Source: a virus
Strand: one strand, 5' to 3'
IMG/VR virus record: IMGVR_UViG_3300018877_000008
Span: 1-43,290 of that record
DNA length: 43,290 bases
How positions within the stretch are numbered: the stretch's first letter is position 1; every line of letters starts with the position of its first letter. Under the pieces are notes generated by a model. The model had not been told where the DNA came from and did no database searches. It saw nothing but the letters and a program-made list of their open reading frames with translations. A program made the position numbers and the translations under genes. Shown one piece after another: positions 1 to 7,753 of this stretch.

Positions 1-146
1 CTTATAATACTCATCGAGCACAGCGCCCCGGACATCCTGCGAAATCTTTTGAAAGGTCTGTTCAAACTTAGCGGCCGTTTCAAGGTTTATCGCGTCGAGC
101 GAGGGCTCGTCCAGCTCTGGCACCAAGGCAACCGGTACTTGCTGCT
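1..146. repeat. Terminal redundancy, left copy (same as 43145-43290)
   Basis: The first 146 bases match the last 146 bases of the window except at one position: A at 20 versus G at 43164. The copy lies inside the tape-measure reading frame, where the difference swaps Val for Ala. The simplest reading is an assembly overlap of a circular or circularly permuted genome, with the mismatch reflecting variation among phage particles. A physical direct terminal repeat is possible but less likely in mid-gene. Confidence 0.95.
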
Positions 147-1740
147 TTTCAATGGTGCCGACATCGTCGATTTGGATTTTGGTATCGACGTTTAGCAGCC
201 TTTCGAGTTCTTCTTTCGCCGCCTTGATCGCGAGACCGAACTTTTTAACGTCCGTCTCAGTGAAAGCCTTACCCTGCGCTTCGCCTAACTCCTTAATCTT
301 AGCTTGTAGCGCGTTTACTAAGCCTAAGCTCTCTTGTTTGGCCTTAGCGTCGGCGTCCGCGTTCTTTTCTGCATCTTTAGCGATCAAACGGTCGATCTCC
401 CGGCGCTCTTCGGCATTCAACCGGTACCTGTTGGCGACTTCGGCTAGATTACGCTTAGCAACTTTGACTTGCGTATCGCTCAAAGGGTCGGCATTTATGT
501 TACCTGCAAGCGCGCGCTTTTGCTCTTTTAAAAATGCTTCATTTAAGCGCCCGTATTCCTTGCTGAGTTCCTGACGGCGGACTTCCAAGAGGTCTTTTTC
601 CATTTTCAGCGCCGAAATCCTAGCGTCCCGGTCGTTGTCGTAGATCGCTTGCCGCTCTTTGGTTGCTTTACGTAGCAAGGCGGTTTGCTCTTTTACGCGC
701 TCGCCTACCCCCTCAATAGCCGCGCCCTTAGCCGCTAATTCGGCCTCCTTACGCAATTGCTCGCTACCTTTTATGAATCTCGTTATTCCGGTTACCGCAT
801 CCCCGATTACCTCCACGAAGTACGACAAGGCCCCGCCGCTGCCATTACCGATCGTTACGAAAAGTTGGTCGAATGAGTCGCCTAAGTTCGAGATTTGCCC
901 GCCCAGGGTTTGCGAGATAGCGGCCGTCGATCCGCTGACCCCTTCCAGTTTGCCTAAGGATAAAATATAGGCGTTGACCGCTTCCGAGGTCTTAGCAATG
1001 GTTTCGGTTTTGTTTTTAAAGGTAAACTCAATATTGTCTCCTTCTTTTTTAGCCCGAATACCAAACTCTTTTAACCGCTCGAACTCAAAGCTGTTGGCGT
1101 CTAGCACAGCCTCGGTTAGCATATCAATTGACTTACCGGAGGCGTTGGCTAGATCGGCCAACTGCATGAACTCTTTTTGCGTCGGCTTAAGGTTCATGTT
1201 GGCGAGCTTAACGTAACTGTTCGTTAGCTCACTTACCGAAAAGTTGGTCTTTGCCGCCGTCCCGGTTATCTGCTGCATGGCAATGTCTGCCGCCTGCTGG
1301 CTCCCAAGCACGTTCGTAAGGACGGCCCGATATTTTTGGAACTCGGAGGTTATCTCAAGAATCTTGCCGGTGGCCGACGAGAGGCTATCCAACGCAAAAG
1401 CGGCGAGAATACCCGCCCCCAGGCCGGAGATAGCCCCTTGCAAACCCGATATGGAGCTGCCTACGCCGTCAAAACTACCTTTAGCCGCCTGTCCCGCGCT
1501 CTTGAGCTTACCGGCCGCGTCTTTACCCGCGTCGCCTAGCTGACTAACCGATCGGGCCGACGTTTGCGCGCCCGCTTGGGTTGCCCGGAAAGCCGCGCCT
1601 GCGGTCTGGTTTAGCTGCTGGAAGTCCTTGACCGCCTCTCGTTCAGACGCCGATAGGTTACGAAGGCCCGCCTCCGCTTGCTTTAGCCCGCTCGTATCCG
1701 AAACGAACTTAATTCTGACGTCTTGAACTTCTCCGGGCAT
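1..1740 (-). CDS. Tape measure protein, N-terminal part (runs off the left edge)
   Basis: This is the first 580 codons of a tail tape measure protein; the frame is open to base 1 and continues at base 43144 down to 42347, giving 845 aa once the ends are joined. The N-terminus carries the usual Bacteroidota tape-measure opening with an SDTSGLKQAEAGL motif, then an alanine/glycine-rich membrane-like segment (about residues 75-105), then the RLKEFGIRAKKEG motif seen in many tape measures, then long charged coiled coil. The tape measure sets tail length and is threaded into the host during DNA entry; by the usual 0.15 nm per residue the tail would be about 125 nm. ATG at 1740 lies 3 bases after the stop of the frameshifted chaperone frame. 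Confidence 0.9.
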   Translation of the reverse strand, partial: MPGEVQDVRIKFVSDTSGLKQAEAGLRNLSASEREAVKDFQQLNQTAGAAFRATQAGAQTSARSVSQLGDAGKDAAGKLKSAGQAAKGSFDGVGSSISGLQGAISGLGAGILAAFALDSLSSATGKILEITSEFQKYRAVLTNVLGSQQAADIAMQQITGTAAKTNFSVSELTNSYVKLANMNLKPTQKEFMQLADLANASGKSIDMLTEAVLDANSFEFERLKEFGIRAKKEGDNIEFTFKNKTETIAKTSEAVNAYILSLGKLEGVSGSTAAISQTLGGQISNLGDSFDQLFVTIGNGSGGALSYFVEVIGDAVTGITRFIKGSEQLRKEAELAAKGAAIEGVGERVKEQTALLRKATKERQAIYDNDRDARISALKMEKDLLEVRRQELSKEYGRLNEAFLKEQKRALAGNINADPLSDTQVKVAKRNLAEVANRYRLNAEERREIDRLIAKDAEKNADADAKAKQESLGLVNALQAKIKELGEAQGKAFTETDVKKFGLAIKAAKEELERLLNVDTKIQIDDVGTIEKQQVPVALVPELDEPSLDAINLETAAKFEQTFQKISQDVRGAVLDEYYK

Positions 1741-1743
1741 AGC

Positions 1744-2471
1744 TTACTGTTTTTTCTCCGACTCTGCAAGGATGTAGTCGGTGTACTGGTGATACTCTAA
1801 AGCGGTCATTCTGCGGATAGCTGCAATTTTTCCAGGGTCTCCAAGCGTGATTTTAGCGTCGAAATGGTACTGCTCTTTGCGCCCATCTTCTGCATAATCG
1901 GCAATGCCGACCGTAACCGGCCGATTTCCTCTAGGTTCATACTTTTTGTATAGTCTAGGATAGTGTCGAGCAAAGTATCCGGGCAAGGCAAGTACGGTCT
2001 TAGCGGACTTTTCAAAAAAAAAGCTAGTACCTCGCGGTGGCGCTTCCAAATCTCAATTTTCGCGTCGCCAACCACTGGATCGTACGTATAGACGTTCTCC
2101 TCGTCTGTAAAGAACCACACGCCAGCCAGCTTATAGAGGAGCTGAACATTGCCCATGTAGTCGAGGCGTTGCGCCAAGTACTCGTTAAGGGCGGCGGCGT
2201 GGCTTAGTTCGCCTTTGTTGAGGAACTCGCGGACTTTCTGGCAATGGAGCTTGAGAAATTCACGGTCGACGTTCTGCTCCATCTCCCGGATTTTGTCCAG
2301 AATAGCCATATACCGTTCGTAATAGACCATTGGGCCGTTCGTAAAGCAATAATACCGCTTCCCCTCGCAGGAAAACGCGTATTCCACGTTGTGACCGGCC
2401 AAGGTCGAAAAACGAGTCGTATAAACCTTATAATAGATTGCCGGTACATTCTTCTTGAGCCAAGTTTTCAT
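1744..2471 (-). CDS. Tail assembly chaperone, -1 frameshift fusion product (242 aa)
   Basis: An ORF in the -1 frame relative to the 1806-2471 gene runs to a stop at 1744, three bases before the tape-measure ATG. The two frames overlap at a run of nine T (2022 to 2014), where the zero frame reads GCT TTT TTT, a T-TTT-TTT slippery heptamer. A -1 slip gives residues 1-152 of the upstream protein followed by 90 residues of the new frame. Frameshifted chaperones directly before the tape measure are a hallmark of siphovirus tails (lambda G/GT). The extended product normally links the tape measure to tail-tube subunits. A sequencing error in the homopolymer is the main alternative, but position and frame direction match the known system. 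Confidence 0.75.
1806..2471 (-). CDS. Tail assembly chaperone, zero-frame product (gpG-like, 221 aa)
   Basis: A 221-aa protein without recognisable enzyme motifs, rich in aromatic and charged residues. Its place immediately before the tape measure and the slippery run at codons 151-152 identify it as the short form of the tail assembly chaperone by synteny rather than by sequence. The start ATG at 2471 overlaps the stop of the preceding small gene, which suggests coupled translation. Its last 69 residues are replaced by 90 different ones in the frameshifted form. Confidence 0.75.
   Translation of the reverse strand: MKTWLKKNVPAIYYKVYTTRFSTLAGHNVEYAFSCEGKRYYCFTNGPMVYYERYMAILDKIREMEQNVDREFLKLHCQKVREFLNKGELSHAAALNEYLAQRLDYMGNVQLLYKLAGVWFFTDEENVYTYDPVVGDAKIEIWKRHREVLAFFLKSPLRPYLPCPDTLLDTILDYTKSMNLEEIGRLRSALPIMQKMGAKSSTISTLKSRLETLEKLQLSAE
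2016..2022 (-). promoter_or_regulatory. Programmed -1 frameshift site T-TTT-TTT
   Basis: Seven of nine consecutive T residues are placed in the zero frame as T TTT TTT, directly followed by TTG. This fits the X-XXY-YYZ rule for tandem -1 slippage. It sits at the only stretch where both chaperone frames are open. Confidence 0.75.
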
Positions 2472-2668
2472 TATTCAGCCGCTTTAGTTGGATCGTGCCT
2501 CTCTAAATAGCAGGATTTGAACTGCAAGGAGCAATCAAAGTTCGATGCGTCGGACTTTACTAGCCACTTGTGATAACGCCAAGCGGGAATCGCCTCGAAA
2601 TGGGGCGCGTAAACCTTCTCGTAGTATTCAATTAACAGTTTTTCGTTTTCAGTGAGTGGTTTTTCCAT
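2471..2668 (-). CDS. Small protein of the tail region, unknown function (65 aa)
   Basis: A 65-aa charged protein with aromatic residues and two cysteines near the C-terminus (residues about 46 and 53). No family is recognised. Its ATG overlaps the stop of the upstream membrane protein and its own stop overlaps the chaperone start, so it is embedded in one tightly packed operon. Its position suggests a tail-assembly accessory, but nothing in the sequence shows this. Confidence 0.7.
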   Translation of the reverse strand: MEKPLTENEKLLIEYYEKVYAPHFEAIPAWRYHKWLVKSDASNFDCSLQFKSCYLERHDPTKAAE

Positions 2669-3297
2669 TATGCACGATGAATTACAACCGTCCAGGGTAG
2701 AGGTACTATAAGGGCAAGGAGTGCTTTTTGAATCGCTACCGGCTCCAACTCACAAGTTGCGTAATTACCGGCTAGTGTTAGGTAAGCAAATTCGCCCGAC
2801 TTAACGGTCATTACCCCAAACTCTTTTAACCGCTGGAACTCGCCAATTGATGCGTCAGCTACCGCTCGCTTAGCCTCTCCAATGGGTCGGCCGGCATGTC
2901 GAGCTAGCTTTTCGAGGTTTTCGTCGGATATAATCGGCTTAGGGACGGTTCGCTCAAAGGGCTCCGCTTCGTGACTAGGCACAATCTTTAAAAGAAGCTC
3001 CAACCATAAGTAATTAACGCCCACCGACAGCATCCACCACCATAACCCGGCATCGGTTAGGACAACAAAGAAGAACGAATGAAACCACACGGTTTGGCAG
3101 TAGGGGCAGAGGCCAAGGGGTTTAGTTAGGTGACGCTTCCACCGATCCTTGCGCCCCCAACTGCGAATATAGACCGTTTGCAGGAGTAAATACCACCGGT
3201 GGAACACGTGACCGGGTAGGTAACACATTTGCAGAAAAAGCGCAAAGCCTGCGGTAAACAGGCTAAGGCCGATAAGGTTAAGAAGCGTGTTACTCAT
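2668..3297 (-). CDS. Membrane protein with CPYC motif and tape-measure-like KEFG motif (209 aa)
   Basis: The N-terminal half has three or four hydrophobic segments (about residues 5-25, 35-45, 70-90, 92-107) separated by a basic loop with a CPYC motif near residue 64, as in thioredoxin-type or metal-binding sites. The C-terminal half is soluble and contains FQRLKEFGV followed by a short beta-like stretch, closely matching the RLKEFGI motif in the tape measure two genes downstream. No full-length family is recognised. A membrane protein in a tail operon could act during DNA entry or in exclusion of other phages; both are guesses. Confidence 0.75.
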   Translation of the reverse strand: MSNTLLNLIGLSLFTAGFALFLQMCYLPGHVFHRWYLLLQTVYIRSWGRKDRWKRHLTKPLGLCPYCQTVWFHSFFFVVLTDAGLWWWMLSVGVNYLWLELLLKIVPSHEAEPFERTVPKPIISDENLEKLARHAGRPIGEAKRAVADASIGEFQRLKEFGVMTVKSGEFAYLTLAGNYATCELEPVAIQKALLALIVPLPWTVVIHRA

Positions 3298-3682
3298 CTT
3301 TTTTTATTCCAAACTCCTTCATTCGTTCATAATCGCAAAGCAAAGAAAGCTTATCGAACGGACTCACCTTGTCGTTATCCTCGTTAAACGTCCTTTTGGT
3401 TGAATCTTCGCGATTCATGCGCTCAAATGCTGCTTTTGCTAAGTCGAATGCCTCTTTATAGGAGGCGAGGTACCTTTCCTGTTGCTCCAAAGAGAAATTA
3501 TTTAGACCAACTAAAAGCGGCGGCTCAACCGGGCCTTGTATCGCATCCTTTAGCAACCTGGCTGCCTCCACAAAGGCGCGGGCCTGCTCCATTAATTCCG
3601 GCCGCTCCTCATTCTGGAACTCATAAATCAGGGCTTTCAGCCACTTAATTTGACCTTTACGGGTATATTTGCGGTTATTCAT
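3290..3682 (-). CDS. Helical protein ending in a KEFG motif, unknown (130 aa)
   Basis: A highly charged, mostly helical protein of 130 aa. ATG at 3682 is preferred over a start at 3700 because it lies just past the stop of the previous gene at 3684. Its last residues, YERMKEFGIKKDE, resemble the RLKEFGI motif of the tape measure and of the next protein. Its end overlaps the next start by 8 bases. Function is unknown. Confidence 0.7.
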   Translation of the reverse strand: MNNRKYTRKGQIKWLKALIYEFQNEERPELMEQARAFVEAARLLKDAIQGPVEPPLLVGLNNFSLEQQERYLASYKEAFDLAKAAFERMNREDSTKRTFNEDNDKVSPFDKLSLLCDYERMKEFGIKKDE

Positions 3683-3683
3683 C

Positions 3684-3920
3684 CTATTCGTTGGCGTCAA
3701 AAGGCGTGTTTATCCATTCGTCGAACGTTTTTTTGCGCTCTTCCTCCTCTTTTTCATTACGAAAACTTTCGAGGCTTTCGAGTCGGGCCTCCAAGTCGGC
3801 TATTGTTTGCTTAAGGTTGTTTATTTGGTTTGCCGCCTCAGTCATAAACTCAACCTGTCTGGACGCGATCAGTATTAACTCTTGCACCTTATCCGACAGT
3901 CCTTTTTCAATCATTCCCAT
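3684..3920 (-). CDS. Coiled-coil small protein (78 aa)
   Basis: A 78-aa protein that is almost entirely a predicted coiled coil: leucine, isoleucine and glutamate repeat with heptad spacing from about residue 25 to 60, followed by a strongly acidic and basic run of Glu and Lys. The start is placed at 3920, just after the upstream stop at 3923; an ATG at 3914 is also possible. No family is recognised. Confidence 0.7.
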   Translation of the reverse strand: MGMIEKGLSDKVQELILIASRQVEFMTEAANQINNLKQTIADLEARLESLESFRNEKEEEERKKTFDEWINTPFDANE

Positions 3921-3922
3921 TG

Positions 3923-4291
3923 CTATTCGTCGTTTTTGGTTGGTGGAACATGTAATGCCCAATCAATAGGCGGAAATTTCGGCAACATATCTAAAACCTC
4001 CGGCATAGTAAATTGCTTAGACTCAGCTTTAACCTCATCCAAGGTTACTGTTACCCATTTGTCACGATGCAGCCTCAGAAAGATACTCTCTACATGTGCT
4101 ACCTTGCCCGGATCGGGAATAATAGCTAAGTCCGCGTTCGGAAACATACGCCCCCCAGGTGGAAATTTGGGGGCACGATTGAGGATTTGGCTCCTCAAAA
4201 GCATTTTTTGAGACATTTCGAACACAAGGCCCAGCGCCTCGTAAAAGCGCTTTTGTGCCTCTTCCTGTTCGGGACTAATTGGCTCTTCCAT
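3923..4291 (-). CDS. Unknown protein (122 aa)
   Basis: A 122-aa soluble protein with no recognised domain. The middle has an FPPGGRMFPN loop and the C-terminal part an acidic helix. ATG at 4291 is chosen because it overlaps the stop of the upstream gene by 17 bases and is followed by ordinary charged protein sequence, whereas an upstream start at 4342 would add a stretch lying wholly over the neighbour. It is part of the run of small tail-proximal genes. Confidence 0.65.
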   Translation of the reverse strand: MEEPISPEQEEAQKRFYEALGLVFEMSQKMLLRSQILNRAPKFPPGGRMFPNADLAIIPDPGKVAHVESIFLRLHRDKWVTVTLDEVKAESKQFTMPEVLDMLPKFPPIDWALHVPPTKNDE

Positions 4292-4478
4292 GCTTAACGG
4301 ATTTACGGCCTTGCAGCCAGTGAGAGCGGCGAAGCTCCACAAGGGATAGCGTTGCGCGAGAAACTGGATGCAGACCTACATGCTCGCTGTTGAGCCAGTG
4401 GGAACGGCGAAGCTGCATGAGCTCTTCCGCAGTGAACGAACCGCCGCAACCGCAGCTCTTTTTTCTTGAGTTTTTCAT
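4275..4478 (-). CDS. Small basic Cys-rich protein with LRRSHWL repeat (67 aa)
   Basis: A 67-aa basic protein. Residues 9-12 form a CGCGG cluster that could bind metal. The heptapeptide LRRSHWL occurs twice (about residues 23 and 49), each after a short helix, reflecting an imperfect duplication in the DNA near 4310-4340 and 4380-4420. No family is recognised. It overlaps the next start by 17 bases and follows the 4481 gene by 2 bases. Confidence 0.55.
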   Translation of the reverse strand: MKNSRKKSCGCGGSFTAEELMQLRRSHWLNSEHVGLHPVSRATLSLVELRRSHWLQGRKSVKHGRAN

Positions 4479-4480
4479 GG

Positions 4481-4918
4481 TTATTCGGATTCGTAGGTTA
4501 GCGTGTAATCGGTTGGATAATAAGGAAATGAACGCTCAACATTAAAGTAAAGACCATTAGAAATAACTTGATACGGCACTAAAAGCGTATCGTTAAATAC
4601 TTCCAGCTTAAACGGAGAACTATAGGTATTAAGCAGGCGCAAAGGCAGATCGGAAAGAATAGCCGGAAGGCCGGGCGTTGGCGGCTCAACAGTTGGCGGC
4701 ACCTCTTCTCTATCGTCTAAGTAAACCGTAACTAAACCAGATGCCGGAACCAGCTTACGAACGCGGTACTTGTTGCCGCGCGGGTCGCTAAACACTACCC
4801 AAAGCAATTGCCCCTCGCGCTTAGTTGAAAACTGCAAATCCAACTGGGTTAAGCAGTCGGGAATCATTTTATTAACCCAACTAGCGACCGTTTTGCAAAC
4901 AATAGGTTCCTTTGGCAT
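4481..4918 (-). CDS. Unknown protein behind the terminase (145 aa)
   Basis: A 145-aa protein with a beta-rich look, a proline-rich stretch near the middle (PPTVEPPTPGLP) and a tyrosine-rich C-terminus. It resembles the protein at 10034-10381 only in general style. A good Bacteroidota promoter (4923-4952) ends 4 bases before ATG 4918, so the message would be leaderless or start inside the gene; the next ATG at 4867 would give a 128-aa product with a normal leader. It is the first gene of the unit leading into the tail module. Confidence 0.65.
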   Translation of the reverse strand: MPKEPIVCKTVASWVNKMIPDCLTQLDLQFSTKREGQLLWVVFSDPRGNKYRVRKLVPASGLVTVYLDDREEVPPTVEPPTPGLPAILSDLPLRLLNTYSSPFKLEVFNDTLLVPYQVISNGLYFNVERSFPYYPTDYTLTYESE

Positions 4919-4922
4919 AGAG

Positions 4923-4952
4923 CAAAGATAGGAAAGAGCTTGATAAGAGCAA
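4923..4952 (-). promoter_or_regulatory. Bacteroidota-type promoter, TTG-N19-TATCTTTG
   Basis: On the minus strand a TTG is followed after 19 bases by TATCTTTG, a perfect TAnnTTTG -7 element. It lies in the 42-base gap between the large terminase and the 4918 gene and would drive the small genes, chaperone and tape measure. The -7 box ends only 4 bases before the ATG at 4918. Confidence 0.65.
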
Positions 4953-4960
4953 GTTTAGGG

Positions 4961-6286
4961 CTAGTCCCAGTCCTCCTCATCGTCCTGGTCCACTGTTTCG
5001 GGCGAGTGAGGCGGTTTAAGAATGGTGTTAACGTCGGGCATTCGGTCGGCCCAGTGCGCGTTAATGTGGTAACGCAAGGGGTCCAAATGGTGGGTCAGCT
5101 TCGGGTCTTTCTTGTTGATAGCAAACTTGTTGTTCTCTTGATCGACTTTAACCTTCTTAATATCGTTTATCAAACCCTTGCAGCGGGGACTAATCCGTAC
5201 GCGGAAATGCCTAAATACGTAGTTGCAACGAACATAACTTGAGAAATGCGTCGGGTTCGACTTAGGCACCTCGAATTGTTCGAGGCTCAGGTTCAGGAAC
5301 TGCTCTATCAGCTCGTACCCGGACGCGTTGTTAGTGCTGGTTGCCGACCTAGCCCGCCCGGAGGCGTCACCGTTGATTATGTAGTTGGCGGTCGGGTAGT
5401 TGGCCTGTATTTCCTCGCATAAACCCTCCAAATCGTATAGCTCAGCGTGGTATTCGTCCAGTACCCATAACTCTTCCTCTATATTTTGAATCAAAAGGAC
5501 CGTATTAGCGATATTAAAGTCGAAACTCAAGAATAAATCATATCCTGGTCGGTATTTTACCGGGGTTACGTGTTCACTCTCCTTGAAATATTGCAAAAAC
5601 GTCTTGCCGTCAAAGCTTACGTATTCGGCGGCGTACTCTTGGTTCCACACGTCAGCCGGCAGTAGCGACTCCATCCTAGCCAGCTCTTTTTTCGAGATGA
5701 ACGGGTTGGCGTCCGTCGGTAGGTGAAAAGAGGCCCAATCCTCTTGCGATAGGCTCAGTTGGTCGAGGGCGTAAAAGTCGTTCTCACCCCTTGGCGTGCT
5801 GCCTAGCCAGGCGCTACCCTCGCGGTCGGTGAGTAAGGGCAACAGTACTTGCTCAAACGTATCCTTGAGGTTGCGAATCATTGCCGCCTCATCGACGAAA
5901 ATAAGGTCGTAGGCGTTACCGCGCGGCGCGTCGGGGTTCTCAAGGCTCCAAAAGTCGAATATGCCCCCGGTTTCTAAGACAAGTTGCTTGAGCTGGCTGT
6001 CCGTCTGAAGCGTGATTGGCTTAAGGATGCGCTTAACGGTCTGCCATTGCTTGCTGAGCATCTTATACGTTGGCGCGAAATAAGCTACCGACATACCTAA
6101 CTGCCCGATACCGGCCTCGCCAATCGCTCCGTCGCATAATAGCCGAATCGCAAGCGTGGTTTTACCGAACCGTCGCCCGCAGCGGAGGACATTAAAGCGT
6201 TTAGCCCGCGCGAATACGTCAAGTTGCCCGCTGTGAAGCTTAGGAATAGTGACCCCGACTTTACCGCTTTTCTTCTTAGCCTTCAC
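4961..6286 (-). CDS. terL: Terminase large subunit (TerL)
   Basis: This is the packaging motor: an ATPase that pumps DNA into the prohead and a nuclease that cuts it. A Walker A-like CGRRFGKTT lies near residue 36-44, Walker B with the catalytic acid is LIFVDEAA near residue 130, and a STPRG coupling motif follows. The RNase H-like nuclease domain shows the expected acidic residues in LSFDFN, INGDASG and a C-terminal LDPLRYH. The length of about 441 aa is normal. No ATG is available early; GTG at 6286 is preferred, with TTG at 6292 possible, both overlapping the small subunit. The C-terminus is very acidic. Confidence 0.95.
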   Translation of the reverse strand: MKAKKKSGKVGVTIPKLHSGQLDVFARAKRFNVLRCGRRFGKTTLAIRLLCDGAIGEAGIGQLGMSVAYFAPTYKMLSKQWQTVKRILKPITLQTDSQLKQLVLETGGIFDFWSLENPDAPRGNAYDLIFVDEAAMIRNLKDTFEQVLLPLLTDREGSAWLGSTPRGENDFYALDQLSLSQEDWASFHLPTDANPFISKKELARMESLLPADVWNQEYAAEYVSFDGKTFLQYFKESEHVTPVKYRPGYDLFLSFDFNIANTVLLIQNIEEELWVLDEYHAELYDLEGLCEEIQANYPTANYIINGDASGRARSATSTNNASGYELIEQFLNLSLEQFEVPKSNPTHFSSYVRCNYVFRHFRVRISPRCKGLINDIKKVKVDQENNKFAINKKDPKLTHHLDPLRYHINAHWADRMPDVNTILKPPHSPETVDQDDEEDWD

Positions 6287-6725
6287 GAACAACTATTGTT
6301 CTAGTGGCTCCGTCTCCCTCCTCATCGTCGCGTCTCGCGTCTTTGTGCTTAAAGTTCTCGCTATCCTGATTGTTCAAAGCGTACATAACCGCCGTTACGT
6401 TTGGCATAACCTGTCGCTTTACTTTCTTCATCGACTTGAGCTTCGGCTTACCCTTACGGTCGGCTACGTACTCGGTGACGATCTCCTCGTATTCGTGTAC
6501 GTCTAAGAGCTTAGCCAGGCCGCTATGTGCCATTTCCGCGAATGCTGCGACTCTCTCCTTTCGGGCGGCTTTTATAGCTTCTAGAAACTCCGGCTTATCG
6601 TTCTGCCAGAAATAAAAAGTAGAGGTTGCAATTCCTACCTTCTTGCATATGTCCTCTATCTTGTAATTACCTGACTTATAGAGAGAGATTATCTCGTCTG
6701 CTAGCTCCTCGCTGTAAAGTCCCAT
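6276..6725 (-). CDS. terS: Terminase small subunit (TerS)
   Basis: A 149-aa protein with an N-terminal helix-turn-helix of the homeodomain-like, Terminase_5 type (residues about 5-40, with KIEDICKKVGIATSTFYFW), a charged central oligomerisation segment and an acidic tail. It recognises phage DNA and presents it to the large subunit. Its place just before terL, overlapping it, makes the call firm. Confidence 0.88.
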   Translation of the reverse strand: MGLYSEELADEIISLYKSGNYKIEDICKKVGIATSTFYFWQNDKPEFLEAIKAARKERVAAFAEMAHSGLAKLLDVHEYEEIVTEYVADRKGKPKLKSMKKVKRQVMPNVTAVMYALNNQDSENFKHKDARRDDEEGDGATRTIVVREG

Positions 6726-6730
6726 ATCGT

Positions 6731-7285
6731 TTACTCCTCTGTTAGCCGGACTTGGTAGCCTCGGTCGGTTAACTCCTGGTAGGCAGCCTGGCGGGCCGCG
6801 CTCGTTTGAAACGCTAATATAAGCTCAAAAGTACCATCCTCCGTTCCTTCCCCTTCCGAGTCGCCCTCCTCTCCTTCTTCTTCTAACCAGTCGGCCGGCA
6901 GAGGGACGCCCCAGTCGGCTAGCGGTAAGTCGCTCCACTCGTTAGCCAGTATGTCAAAGTCCCAGGAACCAAACGCGCCGTTATCCTTGATTATTACCTC
7001 CCGCTCCTGCTCCTCAGTTAAACCGGACAGGATGATTACGGGAATAGTTGGGTATTGTAGCTCCAAAGCGGCCCTATAGCGCATATTGCCGCCTAGGATG
7101 ATTAATTCCCCGGTTCGGTCCGAAACAAGCAAAGGCCGGGCCTCTAATAGAGTCGGCGTCTGCTTAATCGACATAACGAGGCGAGCGAAGTCCTCGTCTT
7201 TGATGAATCGGGGGTTTTCGGGGTTAACCCGTACCGAACGAATCGGTAAATGGTGGATCGGGTAAGGCATGGTTAACGTATCCAT
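6731..7285 (-). CDS. ParB/Srx-like N-terminal domain protein
   Basis: Residues about 10-110 match the ParB nuclease/sulfiredoxin-like fold: VNPENPR, then RPLLV with GELIILGGNMRYRAAL, the GGNxRxxA signature of the phosphate-binding box. The C-terminal part is very acidic (about residues 135-155). Such proteins commonly stand directly upstream of terminase in Bacteroidota phages; the family includes nucleases and CTP-binding DNA clamps, and the role here is not known. ATG 7285 is chosen; ATG 7270 is also possible. Confidence 0.8.
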   Translation of the reverse strand: MDTLTMPYPIHHLPIRSVRVNPENPRFIKDEDFARLVMSIKQTPTLLEARPLLVSDRTGELIILGGNMRYRAALELQYPTIPVIILSGLTEEQEREVIIKDNGAFGSWDFDILANEWSDLPLADWGVPLPADWLEEEGEEGDSEGEGTEDGTFELILAFQTSAARQAAYQELTDRGYQVRLTEE

Positions 7286-7349
7286 TTCCAACGAACCGTA
7301 AGGGGACGCGGGCGGGGTTCGTGGATCGTTTGGGTTGGCTTTTGCATAA

Positions 7350-7742
7350 CTACGAAGGTAGTAAGGATTTGCGAACTTGCTTTAAAGCAGATTCTCGCAC
7401 GGCCTTTAGTGCGCCGGTTGACTTTAGGAGTGGGTACTGAAATAAAAGGTTTTCTTCCACCTTATTTACCAAATTAATAGGAGAGCGTTGCTCAAGGTGA
7501 TAGTAAAGCACCTTAGCGGCTTGATTGGCTCCGATTCGGTGGCTCCGGGCGCTATAATCCATTTGGGAAAGCTCAGCCTCAAGCTCAGCAAAAACGGCTA
7601 CAGTTAGTTCTATAGGGTCCACAGGATCGTAAGGAGAACGGGCTACACGATCCAAATGATTTACAACCGCGTCACGTATAAGCGTGCTGGTAATAGTCTT
7701 GCCCTTAAGTTGCGGCAAAAGTAGCCTTAAATGCTCGTTCAT
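7350..7742 (-). CDS. Unknown helical protein (130 aa)
   Basis: A 130-aa, largely helical protein with no recognised domain. ATG 7742 is preferred over a TTG at 7757. It lies in the run of small genes between the tRNA-like array and the terminase, 11 bases after the stop of the previous gene. The 64 bases after it (7286-7349) hold no gene or clear signal. Confidence 0.65.
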   Translation of the reverse strand: MNEHLRLLLPQLKGKTITSTLIRDAVVNHLDRVARSPYDPVDPIELTVAVFAELEAELSQMDYSARSHRIGANQAAKVLYYHLEQRSPINLVNKVEENLLFQYPLLKSTGALKAVRESALKQVRKSLLPS

Positions 7743-7753
7743 AATTAAGGTTA

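Noticed and set aside
1-146. Physical direct terminal repeats
   Set aside because: The repeat lies within the tape-measure frame and joins it perfectly; an assembly overlap of a circular unit explains it more simply.
152-1543. Plus-strand frames opposite the tape measure
   Set aside because: Ser/Ala/Leu-rich shadow translations of the coiled coil; no family match and they are antisense to a certain gene.
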